A stretch of DNA of 64,000 nt from Desulfobacteraceae bacterium RAAP-1 (lineage in GTDB: Bacteria; Desulfobacterota; Desulfobacteria; Desulfobacterales; Desulfatirhabdiaceae): assembly GCA_001443525.1 (NCBI GenBank), contig LKPX01000008.1:1-64000 (forward strand). The letters run 5' to 3'. Shown piece by piece: positions 1 to 8,844 of the stretch. Below the pieces are notes generated by a model. The model made no database searches and was not told the origin of the DNA. It saw only the letters and a program-made list of their open reading frames with translations. Every line of letters starts with the position of its first letter. Positions within the stretch are counted from its first letter, which is position 1. The translations under genes were made by a program, and so were the position numbers.

Positions 1-104
1 CAGGCAAGGCGCGCAAATCCTGAGGAATGAAGCGTACTTTTGGTACGCTGCAATGACGAAGGATGCGGCGCAACGCAGCATGCGGACTTTTTACGAAGCC
101 GTCA
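1..104 (-). repeat. Dispersed intergenic repeat, copy A (cut by window edge)
   Basis: This is the first copy of a repeat family that recurs at 5090, 5464, 27175, 33008, 37794, 41841 and 43067. In this orientation it reads from the internal segment, through a GCGTAC...GTACGC hairpin (about 32-49), to the outer end CTTTTTACGAAGCCGTCA. The left part lies outside the window. It sits 125 bases upstream of phnM. Confidence 0.85.
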
Positions 105-228
105 ATTTTATTCACTCTCCCCGTTTATCCGTTGAACCCACAGGTATCGAACAGTCAAACTGCATTTTCCTTTAGTTTTCAACGGAAAGAGGCAGGGAGT
201 TGTCATCTCAAGAGAGGATATATCATTC

Positions 229-1380
229 ATGCAGGACAATTTTGTGATTATCAACGCCCGGGTGGTAACGCCGGACGGCGTACAGGAAGGCGCATCGGTA
301 CATGTTGAAAGCGGACACATTGCCGGAATCGGCACAGAATATCCGCAGAAGACCAGAGAAATCGACGCCGGCGGAAAGTACCTGTTCCCCGGCTTTGTGG
401 ACATACATTCCGATGCTATCGAAAAGGGGATCGAGCCCCGCCCCAATACATTTTTCCCTGTGGACATCGCGGTTTTTGAACTGGACAAGAAAATCGCCGC
501 CTGCGGCATCACCACCATGTTTCATTCGCTTTCTTTCGCCGAAATGGAAGTGGGGCTTCGCAGCAACGGCAAGGCAGCCGATATCATCCGGGAAATCCAT
601 CAGTTCAGGCATAAGCTGAAAGTGAATACAAAGATTCATGCACGTTTTGAAATTACCGACCATGGGGCCGTACCGATTCTTGAGGCGCTGATTCAGGAAG
701 GACAGATTCATCTTTTTTCCTTCATGGATCATTCTCCCGGCCAGGGACAGTTTCAGGATATCCTGTCTTTCAAGAATTACTACGGCCGTGTTTATGCCAA
801 GAGCGACGATGAGATGGATGGCATCATCGAGCGGAAACGCCTGGCAAAAAATAACGGCGCCCCCCGGGATATCGCCCGTATGATCGAAATTTGCCGTGAA
901 CACAGGGTCGCCGTTACCTCCCATGACGATGATTCCCGTGAGAAAATTCACTGGCTGAAAGATATGCAGATCGACATGACGGAATTTCCGGTAAACATGG
1001 ACGCGGTGCAGGCTGCCCGCGAACTGGGCGTCCGCGTCTGCCTTGGCTCTCCCAACGTGGTGCGCGGCCAGTCCCAGTCCGGCAACCTGAACGCCCGGGA
1101 GGCGATCCGTAAGGGATACGGGGATATTCTGTGTTCGGATTATTCTCCCATGACCATGATACATGCCGTGTTCGCCCTGGAACAACACGGCATTCTTCCC
1201 CTTCACGAGGCGACAAAGATGGCCAGTCTCAACCCGGCCTGCGCTGTTGGAATTGCGGATCATACCGGATCCCTGGAGGCCGGCAAAGACGCCGATATGG
1301 TGATCGTGAATCATTCCGACGGATTCCCACAGGTACTCAGAACCTTTGTCGCCGGCAAGGAGGTATTCGCCACATGCTGA
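229..1380 (+). CDS. phnM: PhnM-like alpha-D-ribose 1-methylphosphonate 5-triphosphate diphosphatase
   Basis: A 383-residue amidohydrolase-fold protein. In the C-P lyase pathway PhnM removes diphosphate from ribose-methylphosphonate triphosphate. The sequence has the N-terminal composite beta domain (VIINARVVTPDG), the barrel entry PGFVDIHSDAIEKGI with HSD near residues 60-62 (the PhnM variant of the HxH metal motif), a late SHDDDS motif, CLGSPNVVRG, and a C-terminal SLEAGKDADMVIV typical of amidohydrolases. The length is normal for PhnM. An AGAGAGG-like ribosome site precedes the ATG. The next gene starts inside its 3' end. None of phnG-L is in the window, so either the core genes lie upstream or this copy works alone. 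The family call is firm and the exact substrate is inferred. Confidence 0.87.
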   Translation: MQDNFVIINARVVTPDGVQEGASVHVESGHIAGIGTEYPQKTREIDAGGKYLFPGFVDIHSDAIEKGIEPRPNTFFPVDIAVFELDKKIAACGITTMFHSLSFAEMEVGLRSNGKAADIIREIHQFRHKLKVNTKIHARFEITDHGAVPILEALIQEGQIHLFSFMDHSPGQGQFQDILSFKNYYGRVYAKSDDEMDGIIERKRLAKNNGAPRDIARMIEICREHRVAVTSHDDDSREKIHWLKDMQIDMTEFPVNMDAVQAARELGVRVCLGSPNVVRGQSQSGNLNAREAIRKGYGDILCSDYSPMTMIHAVFALEQHGILPLHEATKMASLNPACAVGIADHTGSLEAGKDADMVIVNHSDGFPQVLRTFVAGKEVFATC

Positions 1381-2297
1381 AGATCGGCAGCAATATCAAT
1401 GAAGTGCGGGTGGATGGCAGTTTGAAGGCATTGCAGCGCGACCTTTCGGCGTTTCTGGGATTTGGTTTGAGCGCCGCGGAAATTTCGATACATGGCCTGG
1501 ATGCCGTCAAAAACGGCAGCCTCGATCGCCGCAGAACATCGGAGATCAAGTCGATACTTTCTGACTTTCCGTTTCTTTACAGCACCCACGCTCCCAATCC
1601 CCTGAATCTGATGGGACGTCACCATCCCGAACTGCATCGGGACGTACTCTGCGCTTCTCTGGAATTTTCATCTGAGATCGGCGCCAGGTGCATGGCGTAT
1701 CATCCCGGACGCTATCAGGCGGAAGAAACGTTTGGAATCCAGACACCCCTGTTCTGCATGTCTCAGGAACAGCAGCGACTGCGGGATTATGAAGCAAAAG
1801 TCCTTCAGGAAACCGCCGACGCCTTTCCCGGGGTGATCATCGCCATGGAGAACGCCCGTCCGTACCTGTATCACTCGCCGTACTGTTATGCGGAATCGCC
1901 AACGGCGCTGGCGGAGCAGGTCCGGAGGATCGCCCGGAGCAATGTGCGCATGACCCTTGATTTCGGTCATCTGCACCTGTCGGCGCATTACTACAATCTG
2001 GATATGGTCTCCGAAGTAAGAACGATTTCGCCCTTCATCGCGCATTGCCATGTCCATGACAATTTCGGACGTTCGGTATATTACACGGAAAAGAACCAGA
2101 TGCACCAGATTCCCTTCGGCAAGGGGGATTCTCATATGCCGGTGGGCTGGGGAGACATTCCATTTTCCGACCTGTTCGCCGAGTTTATCCGCAACTATAA
2201 GGGCCTTCTGATCTGCGAGCTGCGCAGTCGGTATTTCGACCAGACCGGGGAAGCCATGGAGAATCTCACCGATATCCTTCAGAAACTTGGGGGCTGA
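1374..2297 (+). CDS. Sugar phosphate isomerase/epimerase-like TIM-barrel protein
   Basis: A 307-residue AP-endonuclease-2-type TIM-barrel protein. The ATG at 1374 was chosen because GGAGG lies just upstream and the frame overlaps the phnM stop by 7 bases, so translation is probably coupled. Barrel landmarks are YSTHAPNPLNLMG, MAYHPGRY, IIAMENARPY, MTLDFGHLHLS, IAHCHVHDNFG and LICELRSRYF. Together these give the His/Glu/Asp set that holds a divalent metal in this superfamily. Tight coupling to phnM suggests it handles a ribose-phosphate product, but that is inference. The family also includes xylose-isomerase-like and hydroxypyruvate-isomerase-like enzymes. Confidence 0.8.
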   Translation: MLKIGSNINEVRVDGSLKALQRDLSAFLGFGLSAAEISIHGLDAVKNGSLDRRRTSEIKSILSDFPFLYSTHAPNPLNLMGRHHPELHRDVLCASLEFSSEIGARCMAYHPGRYQAEETFGIQTPLFCMSQEQQRLRDYEAKVLQETADAFPGVIIAMENARPYLYHSPYCYAESPTALAEQVRRIARSNVRMTLDFGHLHLSAHYYNLDMVSEVRTISPFIAHCHVHDNFGRSVYYTEKNQMHQIPFGKGDSHMPVGWGDIPFSDLFAEFIRNYKGLLICELRSRYFDQTGEAMENLTDILQKLGG

Positions 2298-2390
2298 AAG
2301 TCTATAGAATGACAAGAGATAAAACTCAGTGTAAAAAATCTGACTTTCCGGAAAGCCGTCGCATTAAAAACAATTCAAAAAGGAGGATGT

Positions 2391-3851
2391 ATGTTTAGAA
2401 AAAGAATTAGTTCTGTCGTGATGCTGTTCCTGTCGTTCGTGATGCTGGCGTCTGTCGTCAAGGCCGAAACTCCTGATGATTACAAAGGGCGCCACGCCAA
2501 ATACATTTTCTTTTTTATCGGCGACGGCATGGCGCTTCCCCAGATCAGTTCCGCGGAAATCTATCTGGGATCTGTAGCCCACAAAGACAAGTCTATCGTA
2601 AAGCTGGATTTTACCCAATTTCCCTCAAGAGGAATCGCCACCACGTATGACGCCAGCTCATTCATTACGGATTCAGCTTCCGCAGGAACCGCCATGGCGA
2701 CAGGCAACAAAACGCTGTCCGGCGTTATCGGCATGGATGTCACCCGAACCATCAAATTCCCGACAATTGCTGAAATAGCCAAAAGCAAAGGGATGAAAAT
2801 CGGGATTGTATCCAGCGTTTCTCTGGACCATGCGACGCCGGCGGCGTTTTATGCGCATCAGCCATCCCGCAAGAATTACTATGAGATCGCTCTGGAACTC
2901 TGTCACAGCGGGTTTGATTATTTCGGGGGCGGCGGGTTTCTGGCGCCAGAGGGGGTTCACAAAGACAAGGAGAATATTCTGAAAGTCGCCAAAGAAAACG
3001 GATACACCCTGATATCCAGCCGGGAGGATTTCATGAACCTGAAACCCGGCGGAAAGGTTTTGGCGGTCAATCCGGTTTTGCAGGATGAAAGCGCAATGCA
3101 TTACGATATCGACCGGGAAAAAAGCGATATATCTCTGGCGGACTTTACGGCCAAAGGAATCGAACTGCTGGACAATTCAAACGGATTTTTCATGATGGTT
3201 GAAGGCGGAAAAATTGACTGGGCATGTCATGCCAACGATGCGGCGTCTTCCATCAAGGATGTGCTGGCGCTGAACAAATCTGTGGATGTCGCCATGAAAT
3301 TCGCGCAGGAGCACCCGGATGACACCCTTATCGTCGTTACCGGAGATCATGAATGCGGCGGCATGACCATTGGTTTTGCCGGAACCAAGTACCAGACCTT
3401 TTTTGAAAAGTTAAACCACCAGAAAATATCCTATGTCAAATTCGACGATATGATCAAAAAACTGAAGGCCGACGACTCGAATCTCAAAATGGAGGGCGTG
3501 ATGCCTCTGATTACGGAATATTTCGGTCTGACTACGGACAAGCAGCAGCCGGATATGCTGCTGACGGATTATGAATATGGCCTGCTGCAAAATGCATTCA
3601 ATCAGACCATACTCGATAAAAATCAAAGAATGAAAGATGATGCCAGCTATATCGCCTATGGCGGTTATGAGCCTTTGACCGTGACCATCACCCATATTAT
3701 CAACCGAAAGGCCGGAATCGGCTGGACATCCTATTCTCATACCGGCGTACCGGTTCCGGTATATGCGACCGGAGCGGGGCGGAACGTCTTTGACGGCTAT
3801 TATGACAATACCGATATTTATAAAAAGATGAAATCCGTGATCGGACTGTAA
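2391..3851 (+). CDS. phoA: Exported alkaline phosphatase, PhoA superfamily
   Basis: A 486-residue periplasmic phosphomonoesterase. Residues 1-25 form a signal peptide (basic start, hydrophobic core, cleavage near VKA). FFIGDGMALP carries the first metal aspartate. TDSASAGTAMATG places the nucleophilic Ser near residue 95, in the same DSA context as E. coli PhoA. VEGGKIDWACHAND and VVTGDHECGGM give further metal ligands, and TSYSHTGVPVPVYATG supplies the last histidine. The ribosome site AAAGGAGGATGT is nearly perfect. Together with phnM it suggests a phosphorus-scavenging locus, although no clear Pho box is visible in the 93-base gap before it. A strong terminator follows. Confidence 0.92.
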   Translation: MFRKRISSVVMLFLSFVMLASVVKAETPDDYKGRHAKYIFFFIGDGMALPQISSAEIYLGSVAHKDKSIVKLDFTQFPSRGIATTYDASSFITDSASAGTAMATGNKTLSGVIGMDVTRTIKFPTIAEIAKSKGMKIGIVSSVSLDHATPAAFYAHQPSRKNYYEIALELCHSGFDYFGGGGFLAPEGVHKDKENILKVAKENGYTLISSREDFMNLKPGGKVLAVNPVLQDESAMHYDIDREKSDISLADFTAKGIELLDNSNGFFMMVEGGKIDWACHANDAASSIKDVLALNKSVDVAMKFAQEHPDDTLIVVTGDHECGGMTIGFAGTKYQTFFEKLNHQKISYVKFDDMIKKLKADDSNLKMEGVMPLITEYFGLTTDKQQPDMLLTDYEYGLLQNAFNQTILDKNQRMKDDASYIAYGGYEPLTVTITHIINRKAGIGWTSYSHTGVPVPVYATGAGRNVFDGYYDNTDIYKKMKSVIGL

Positions 3852-3876
3852 CATCCCGTAGAGATGATATTATAAA

Positions 3877-3921
3877 GGGGGCTGTCGGAAGATGCGTCCG
3901 ATAGCCCCTTCCTGCTTTTTA
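3877..3921 (+). terminator. Rho-independent terminator after the phosphatase gene
   Basis: The stem GGGGCTGTCGGA pairs with TCCGATAGCCCC across a 7-base loop. It is followed by TTCCTGCTTTTT, which ends 11 bases before the next start codon. Confidence 0.85.
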
Positions 3922-3931
3922 AGGGAGTCAT

Positions 3932-5080
3932 ATGCTGAACACTCTGATTTCTTTCTGGGAATTAAACAGGATTCCGAAAAGAGATATTGGCTTTGTCCTG
4001 CTGTGTCTTGTGACGGCGGCTGTGCTGCTGTATATGCCGACAGGATTTGAAGGCGCGTACGAAAAGAAGGGAATCCCGGTCAAGGCGCTGGTCACGGAGG
4101 TGGATAATTCCACAATTCAGCCGATGGGTATTATCAGAACCGGAGAGCAGGGGCTGAAGATCAAAATTCTCGAAGGGAAATTCAAAGGGCAAATCGTTCG
4201 ATCGGTCAACCTGTTTATGGGCAAACTGGAATTCGACAAGGTGTATGCGCCTGGAGACGAGGTCTTTACCGTACTCGAAACCAAAGGAAACAGCATCATA
4301 TACGCCAATGTCATCGATCATTACCGCTTGCAGTATGAATCCGCTCTGATGGCGCTGTTTATAGTGATATTGATTGGTTATGCCGGATGGGTTGGGTTCA
4401 AGGCGCTGGTTTCCTTCATCTTTACGGGTATGCTGATCTGGAAGGTTCTGCTTCCGGCCTTTTTGAAAGGTTATGACCCGGTGCTGTTTTCGTTAGCGCT
4501 GGTCGCGGTGATCTGTTTTGTCATTATTTTTCTGATCGGAGGTTTTACTCAAAAAGGAGTTATCGCCTTTACCGGTTCCATTACCGGGATCGCTATCACC
4601 GGAGCGCTCTCTTTGCTGTTCGGCGCCATGTTCAGGATTCACGGCGCCATCCGTCCTTTTGCGGAAACACTTCTGTATTCAGGATATCCGAATCTGGATC
4701 TCTCCGGCATTTTTCTGTCCGGGATATTCATCTCATCTTCGGGAGCTGTCATGGATGTCGCCATGGACGTATCGGCATCCATGCATGAGCTTGTTCTCAA
4801 AAACCCCCGCATTTCCGTCGGGGAAATCATCGTTTCAGGATTTTCCGTGGGCAGAGCCGTTATCGGCACCATGACGACAACCCTTTTACTTGCGTATTCC
4901 GGCGGATACGCCACACTGATGATGATGTTCATCGCGCAAGGCACGCCGACACTAAACGTCCTGAACATCCAGTATGTCTCCGCGGAAATCCTGCACACGC
5001 TTGTGGGAAGTCTGGGGCCGATCATCGTGGCGCCTCTCACCGCCATCATCGGGGGGCTTGTCCTGAAGAGAAAGAGATAG
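3932..5080 (+). CDS. YibE/F-family multipass membrane protein
   Basis: A 382-residue inner-membrane protein of the YibE/F family, whose function is not established. One N-terminal membrane segment (about 20-37) precedes a soluble beta-rich domain (about 45-125, with GQIVRSVNLFMGKLEFDKVY). At least seven hydrophobic segments follow, including the family signature GAVMDVAMDVSASMHE and the stretch GRAVIGTMTTTLLLAYSGG. The length and layout match the family. It follows a terminator, so it probably has its own promoter. It is alone, with repeat copy B just downstream. Confidence 0.85.
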   Translation: MLNTLISFWELNRIPKRDIGFVLLCLVTAAVLLYMPTGFEGAYEKKGIPVKALVTEVDNSTIQPMGIIRTGEQGLKIKILEGKFKGQIVRSVNLFMGKLEFDKVYAPGDEVFTVLETKGNSIIYANVIDHYRLQYESALMALFIVILIGYAGWVGFKALVSFIFTGMLIWKVLLPAFLKGYDPVLFSLALVAVICFVIIFLIGGFTQKGVIAFTGSITGIAITGALSLLFGAMFRIHGAIRPFAETLLYSGYPNLDLSGIFLSGIFISSSGAVMDVAMDVSASMHELVLKNPRISVGEIIVSGFSVGRAVIGTMTTTLLLAYSGGYATLMMMFIAQGTPTLNVLNIQYVSAEILHTLVGSLGPIIVAPLTAIIGGLVLKRKR

Positions 5081-5089
5081 AATGAATTC

Positions 5090-5223
5090 TGACGGCTTCG
5101 TAAAAAGCCCGCATGCTGCGTTGCGCTGCATCCTTCGTCGTTGATGCGTACATCAGTACGCATCACTCCTTGCCTGCACTTTTTACAAGGCCGTCTCGAA
5201 TTAGACTTTTTACGAGTTCATCA
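5090..5223 (+). repeat. Dispersed intergenic repeat, copy B
   Basis: It starts TGACGGCTTCGTAAAAAG and ends CTTTTTACGAGTTCATCA, giving inverted ends, with an additional internal inverted end CTTTTTACAAGGCCGTC. The central hairpin is GATGCGTAC-ATCA-GTACGCATC. Its outer pairs differ from copies C and F yet still pair. This copy lacks the 'cctcaggatttgcgcg' segment seen in copy C. Confidence 0.88.
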
Positions 5224-5463
5224 TATTTTATAACCTTCACAAGCCTCTGCCGCTCAATTTTCCAGAGAAATGCCGGTAAATTGGATAATTAATATTCATT
5301 TTCAATGGATTTCCGTAAGGTATCGGATACAAAATATCCCACCTCCACCCTTTCCCACTGAGGGAAAAATTTATGGAAAACACGGCGTTTGACAATTCGG
5401 CGTATATATGACCTTATGTGGCATAAGGATTGCTTTTTGAAGCGCAGAATTTTTCATCAATAT
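5224..5463. other. Intergenic, no gene seen
   Basis: An AT-rich stretch between repeat copies B and C. I see no open frame with a ribosome site, no terminator and no convincing promoter. The only notable feature is 'ggcgtatatatgacc' near 5398, which is too weak to call. Confidence 0.5.
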
Positions 5464-5640
5464 TGACGACTTCGTAAAAAGTCCGCATGCTGCGTTGCGC
5501 CGCATCCTTCGTCATTGCGGCGTACCCAAAAGTACGCCTCATTCCTCAGGATTTGCGCGCCTTGCCTGCGAACTTTTTACAAAGCCGTCCGAAATTCGAC
5601 TTTTTACGAGAGCATCAATATTGATGCCGTCTAAAAAGTC
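5464..5640 (+). repeat. Dispersed intergenic repeat, copy C (fullest copy) plus a solo end
   Basis: The most complete copy. Its parts in order are the left end TGACGACTTCGTAAAAAGTC, the hairpin ATGCTGCG-TTG-CGCCGCAT, the central hairpin GCGTAC-CCAAAA-GTACGC, the segment CCTCAGGATTTGCGCGCC, an inner inverted end CTTTTTACAAAGCCGTC, and the outer inverted end GACTTTTTACGAGAGCATCA (to 5617). An extra end-like piece, TGATGCCGTCTAAAAAGTC, lies at 5622-5640, directly before the GGDEF gene. Confidence 0.9.
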
Positions 5641-5679
5641 AGTTTTTCTTTGCCATTATTTGCCAAAAAGAGGTCTATT

Positions 5680-6918
5680 GTGAGTAATGCGGTCATTACC
5701 AGAGAACAACTCCTTGCGGAAGTGGCGGCATTGCGCCGCCAGGTGAAAAGTCTTGAAGCCCGGTGCATCCAGGCTGAAGAAACGGCGATTCGCGAAAGTG
5801 AAGAAAAATACCGGCTGCTGTTTCGTTCCACGCCCGTTGCCCTGATAGAAAGGGATGCTTCCCGTCTCATGATATATTTTGATCATCTGCGTGCATCCGG
5901 AGTCACTGATTTCGGCGTGTACCTTCGGGACAACCCTCGGGAAGTGCTGCACTGCATGAGCATGATAAAGACGGTTGAGTTTAATGATGCTTTTCTGGAA
6001 CTGATGGAAGTTGATACCAGAGATGAAGTGAAAGACGGTTTTCCGTTCTTTGGGAATTCTGAGGAATTCCGTCGCATTGCGATTGAAATTCTCCCGCTGA
6101 TCGCCGAACGCAAAATTTTCCGCGAAAGAGAGACATCTATTCTGACGGGAAAAGGAAACAAAAGAAGTGTTCTGATACAATCGCTGATTGTTTCGGGCAA
6201 TGAAGACACATTGGCCCGCATTGTCATTGCCATGATGGATATCACCCAACGGAAAGAAGCTGAAGAATCTCTGCTGCTCAGTGAACAGAGGTTTCGTGAA
6301 CAGGCAATGCGGGATGACCTGACCGGACTCTATAACCGGCGTTACCTGTACAATTCCCTGGCCGGATTGCTTGAAAGCAGCACAATAGCGCATGCCCCCC
6401 TGGCCGTCATTTTTATGGACCTCGACAATTTCAAGAAAGTGGTGGACACGTATGGCCATCTGAATGGCAGCCATACCATCCAGGAGGTGGCTGGAACCAT
6501 TCAGGACGCCATATCGGAACCGGCCTATGCGGTTGCTTATGCTGGAGATGAATTTGTCATTGTCCTGCCAGGTTTCAATCAATTTCAGGCTGCTGAACAA
6601 GCGTTACACATCCAATCGCGAATAAAAAACATGAGGTATCTGAAAAATTACGGCTTTCGAGTGAAAGTTCAGGCCAGTTACGGTATTGCTGCTTTCCCTG
6701 AGCATGCAACGGATTTAACGGGTCTTCTCACATCGGCGGATCGGGCGCTGTTTGCCGTTAAAGGAAAGAGAAAGGGTGCTGTTGGACTCGCCTGTCCGTT
6801 GTCCACAGATCAAGGCGGTGGAAATACTTGCCGGATTCAGGGTATGAGTGATATAAAAGACACGGATGATTTGAGCAGCCATAGACTGCATTTTCCTTTG
6901 ATTATGGAGGCGTCATGA
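5680..6918 (+). CDS. PAS-GGDEF protein (possible diguanylate cyclase, degenerate motif)
   Basis: A 412-residue signalling protein. I prefer the GTG at 5680, which has AGAGG six bases upstream, over a TTG at 5650 with no ribosome site. An N-terminal coiled coil (about 5-45) leads into a PAS-like region (about 45-190, ending MMDITQRKEAEESL). A GGDEF domain follows (about 208-370: DDLTGLYNRRYL, FMDLDNFKKV). The signature is AGDEF (about 288-292) instead of GGDEF. The neighbouring D-x-x-G-H-x-x-G-D motif is altered to DTYGHLNGS, so cyclase activity is uncertain. Its stop overlaps the start of the NifU-like gene. Confidence 0.83.
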   Translation: MSNAVITREQLLAEVAALRRQVKSLEARCIQAEETAIRESEEKYRLLFRSTPVALIERDASRLMIYFDHLRASGVTDFGVYLRDNPREVLHCMSMIKTVEFNDAFLELMEVDTRDEVKDGFPFFGNSEEFRRIAIEILPLIAERKIFRERETSILTGKGNKRSVLIQSLIVSGNEDTLARIVIAMMDITQRKEAEESLLLSEQRFREQAMRDDLTGLYNRRYLYNSLAGLLESSTIAHAPLAVIFMDLDNFKKVVDTYGHLNGSHTIQEVAGTIQDAISEPAYAVAYAGDEFVIVLPGFNQFQAAEQALHIQSRIKNMRYLKNYGFRVKVQASYGIAAFPEHATDLTGLLTSADRALFAVKGKRKGAVGLACPLSTDQGGGNTCRIQGMSDIKDTDDLSSHRLHFPLIMEAS

Positions 6919-7340
6919 GTGAAGAAACATCTGATTTCTGGCAAAGCCATTCCTTGAAATATCTGGAGATGGCCTTTAAAACGGATCATTGCGAGATACT
7001 GTCCCAACCGGACGGTTATGGTAAGAAAACCGGGGATTGTGGAGATACGATTGAAATATTTTTAAAAACCAGCGGGGACGTTATCAATACCGTTTCGTTT
7101 CATACCACGGGATGCATGAACACCACGGCCTGCGCCAATACGGTAGCCTTTTTTGCGGAAGGAAAAACCATCGCCAAAGCGTGGGAAATTACTCCTGAAG
7201 CGATTGCTGCATACCTCGAAACCCTGCCGGAAGATCATTTCCATTGTGCGGAACTGGCTGCAGGCACGTTGTATCTGGCGTTATCCAATACCAACGAGCT
7301 TCAGCGCGCTCCCTGGAAAAAGGCGTATCAGTCTCACTGA
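6915..7340 (+). CDS. NifU/IscU-type iron-sulfur scaffold-like protein
   Basis: A 141-residue protein resembling the NifU N-terminal (IscU) scaffold domain on which Fe-S clusters are built. Cysteines sit in the expected contexts: GDCGDTIEIFL (about 42), TTGCMNTTACANTVAFF (about 67 and 72) and HFHCAELAAGTLYLAL (about 112). The usual HCS of IscU is HCA here. It overlaps the GGDEF gene by ATGA, so the two are made together. That pairing is unusual and could link cluster supply to signalling, which is inference. No cysteine desulfurase is nearby. Confidence 0.8.
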   Translation: MSEETSDFWQSHSLKYLEMAFKTDHCEILSQPDGYGKKTGDCGDTIEIFLKTSGDVINTVSFHTTGCMNTTACANTVAFFAEGKTIAKAWEITPEAIAAYLETLPEDHFHCAELAAGTLYLALSNTNELQRAPWKKAYQSH

Positions 7341-7380
7341 CATATTGTCGCCGCCAGCGTATTCGGCGTTATTTGCAGAA

Positions 7381-7424
7381 AAAACCCGTTCCTTCGCCAT
7401 AAAATAAGGAACGGGTTTTTTTAT
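7381..7424 (+). terminator. Rho-independent terminator
   Basis: AACCCGTTCCTT pairs with AAGGAACGGGTT across an 11-base loop, followed by a run of seven T. It closes the GGDEF-nifU unit. Confidence 0.92.
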
Positions 7425-7703
7425 CTCCCCCGATCTTTTCGGTTTTCCTCGATCCTTTTGCCGTAAAGAAAGGGAATCTTTTTCGTCTTCTTGCCATAAT
7501 TGCCCTTGATTTTCATTCGAACAATCGCTATCAGTCGATAAGCGGTTTTATAACCCGCTGGTATTTCCGTCATATGGTAACCGGAAAAGTCATTGGAAAC
7601 TGAATCCGGAATCGGTGTTAAGTAATTTCAGGCTTGAAATCAGACTGTTTACGATGCCGTCCTGACGGGCAACATTTGCGATGGATTATTTGAGGAGGCA
7701 CAC
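7425..7703. other. Intergenic region upstream of ilvE with a worn repeat end
   Basis: No open frame is seen. At 7634-7666 the sequence GAAATCAGACTGTTTACGATGCCGTC is a decayed right end of the dispersed repeat. I cannot identify a promoter for ilvE with confidence. Confidence 0.5.
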
Positions 7704-8765
7704 ATGGAACCAACCATCATCAGTACCGACCGTTTAAAGGCAAAGCCGGATGAAACCAAACTCGGTTTCGGCACACTTTTTACGGATTACATGTTGAACA
7801 TGGATTATCACCCGGACAAGGGGTGGCATAATTCCCGCATCGAACCTTACGGGCCCATTCCGATGGATCCTTCCACAATGGTTCTTCATTATGGGCAGGC
7901 TGTTTTTGAAGGGCTGAAAGCGTACCGGACAGATTCCGGCGCTATTCAGTTGTTCCGGCCCCAGGCCAACTTCAAACGGCTGAACCGTTCCTCGCATCTG
8001 CTCTGTATTCCGGAAATGGATGAGGCCGCTGCGCTCGAAGGACTCAAAGCGCTGCTTCGCATCGAAAAAGAATGGGTTCCCCGCGCGGCGGGAACGTCGT
8101 TATATATCCGTCCGACCATTGTTGCTACCGATCCGTTCCTGGGTGTCCGGTCATCGAACACCTACCGGTATTTCGTGATTCTGTCTCCGGTGGGGGCGTA
8201 TTATGCGGCAGGATTTAACCCTGTCAAAATATGGGTGACACGCAGCCACGTGCGTGCGGTGCGCGGCGGGCTGGGTGAAGCCAAGACGCCTGCGAATTAT
8301 GCAGCAAGTTTGTATGCAGCCGATATGGCCCATAAAAAAGGTTATACCCAGGTATTGTGGCTGGACGGTGTCGAGCAGAAATATATTGAGGAAGTCGGCG
8401 CCATGAACATCTTTTTTGTGATTGACGATGAAATTGTCACACCGGCGTTAAACGGCAGCATCCTGCCGGGAATCACGCGGGATTCCGTTCTGGCGCTCTC
8501 CCGCTCCTGGGGGCTTAAAACCAGTGAACGACGGATCAGCATTGATGAGGTCATGGCGGCTCATGCTTCCGGGAAACTTCAGGAAATTTTTGGTTCCGGA
8601 ACCGCCGCCGTCATCTCTCCGGTAGGCGAACTCAAATACGGAGACCAGATCATTTCGGTCGGAGATGGAACCGTCGGCCCTGTCGCCAATCGGCTGTACC
8701 ATTATCTGACGGATATTCAGTACGGAAAGGCACCGGATACGCTGGGATGGATTGAGCGGATATGA
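7704..8765 (+). CDS. ilvE: Branched-chain amino acid aminotransferase
   Basis: A 353-residue class IV PLP enzyme that interconverts Val, Leu and Ile with their keto acids. The sequence matches the longer BCAT type: LHYGQAVFEGLKAYR, LFRPQANFKRLNRS, then GGLGEAKTPANYAAS with the PLP lysine near residue 194, followed by EEVGAMNIFFV and GSGTAAVISPVGEL. Length is normal for this subfamily. A GAGGAGG ribosome site precedes the ATG. It is a single gene, followed by a GC-rich hairpin (8789-8810) that lacks a T run. Confidence 0.95.
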   Translation: MEPTIISTDRLKAKPDETKLGFGTLFTDYMLNMDYHPDKGWHNSRIEPYGPIPMDPSTMVLHYGQAVFEGLKAYRTDSGAIQLFRPQANFKRLNRSSHLLCIPEMDEAAALEGLKALLRIEKEWVPRAAGTSLYIRPTIVATDPFLGVRSSNTYRYFVILSPVGAYYAAGFNPVKIWVTRSHVRAVRGGLGEAKTPANYAASLYAADMAHKKGYTQVLWLDGVEQKYIEEVGAMNIFFVIDDEIVTPALNGSILPGITRDSVLALSRSWGLKTSERRISIDEVMAAHASGKLQEIFGSGTAAVISPVGELKYGDQIISVGDGTVGPVANRLYHYLTDIQYGKAPDTLGWIERI

Positions 8766-8788
8766 TATTCCGTTTCATGATGTGATTT

Positions 8789-8810
8789 GCCGGGGAGGAT
8801 CATCCCCGGC
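8789..8810. terminator. GC-rich hairpin between ilvE and the UTP-sugar transferase gene
   Basis: GCCGGGGA pairs perfectly with TCCCCGGC around a 6-base loop. There is no T tract, so termination is uncertain. Confidence 0.45.
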
Positions 8811-8844
8811 CGCCAGGTTACCGATTTTCTAGGAGAATTTCCTG

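Noticed and set aside
223-1314. Long open frame (363 codons) on the minus strand under phnM
   Set aside because: It has no family similarity and is the antisense shadow of a clear PhnM frame with a ribosome site.
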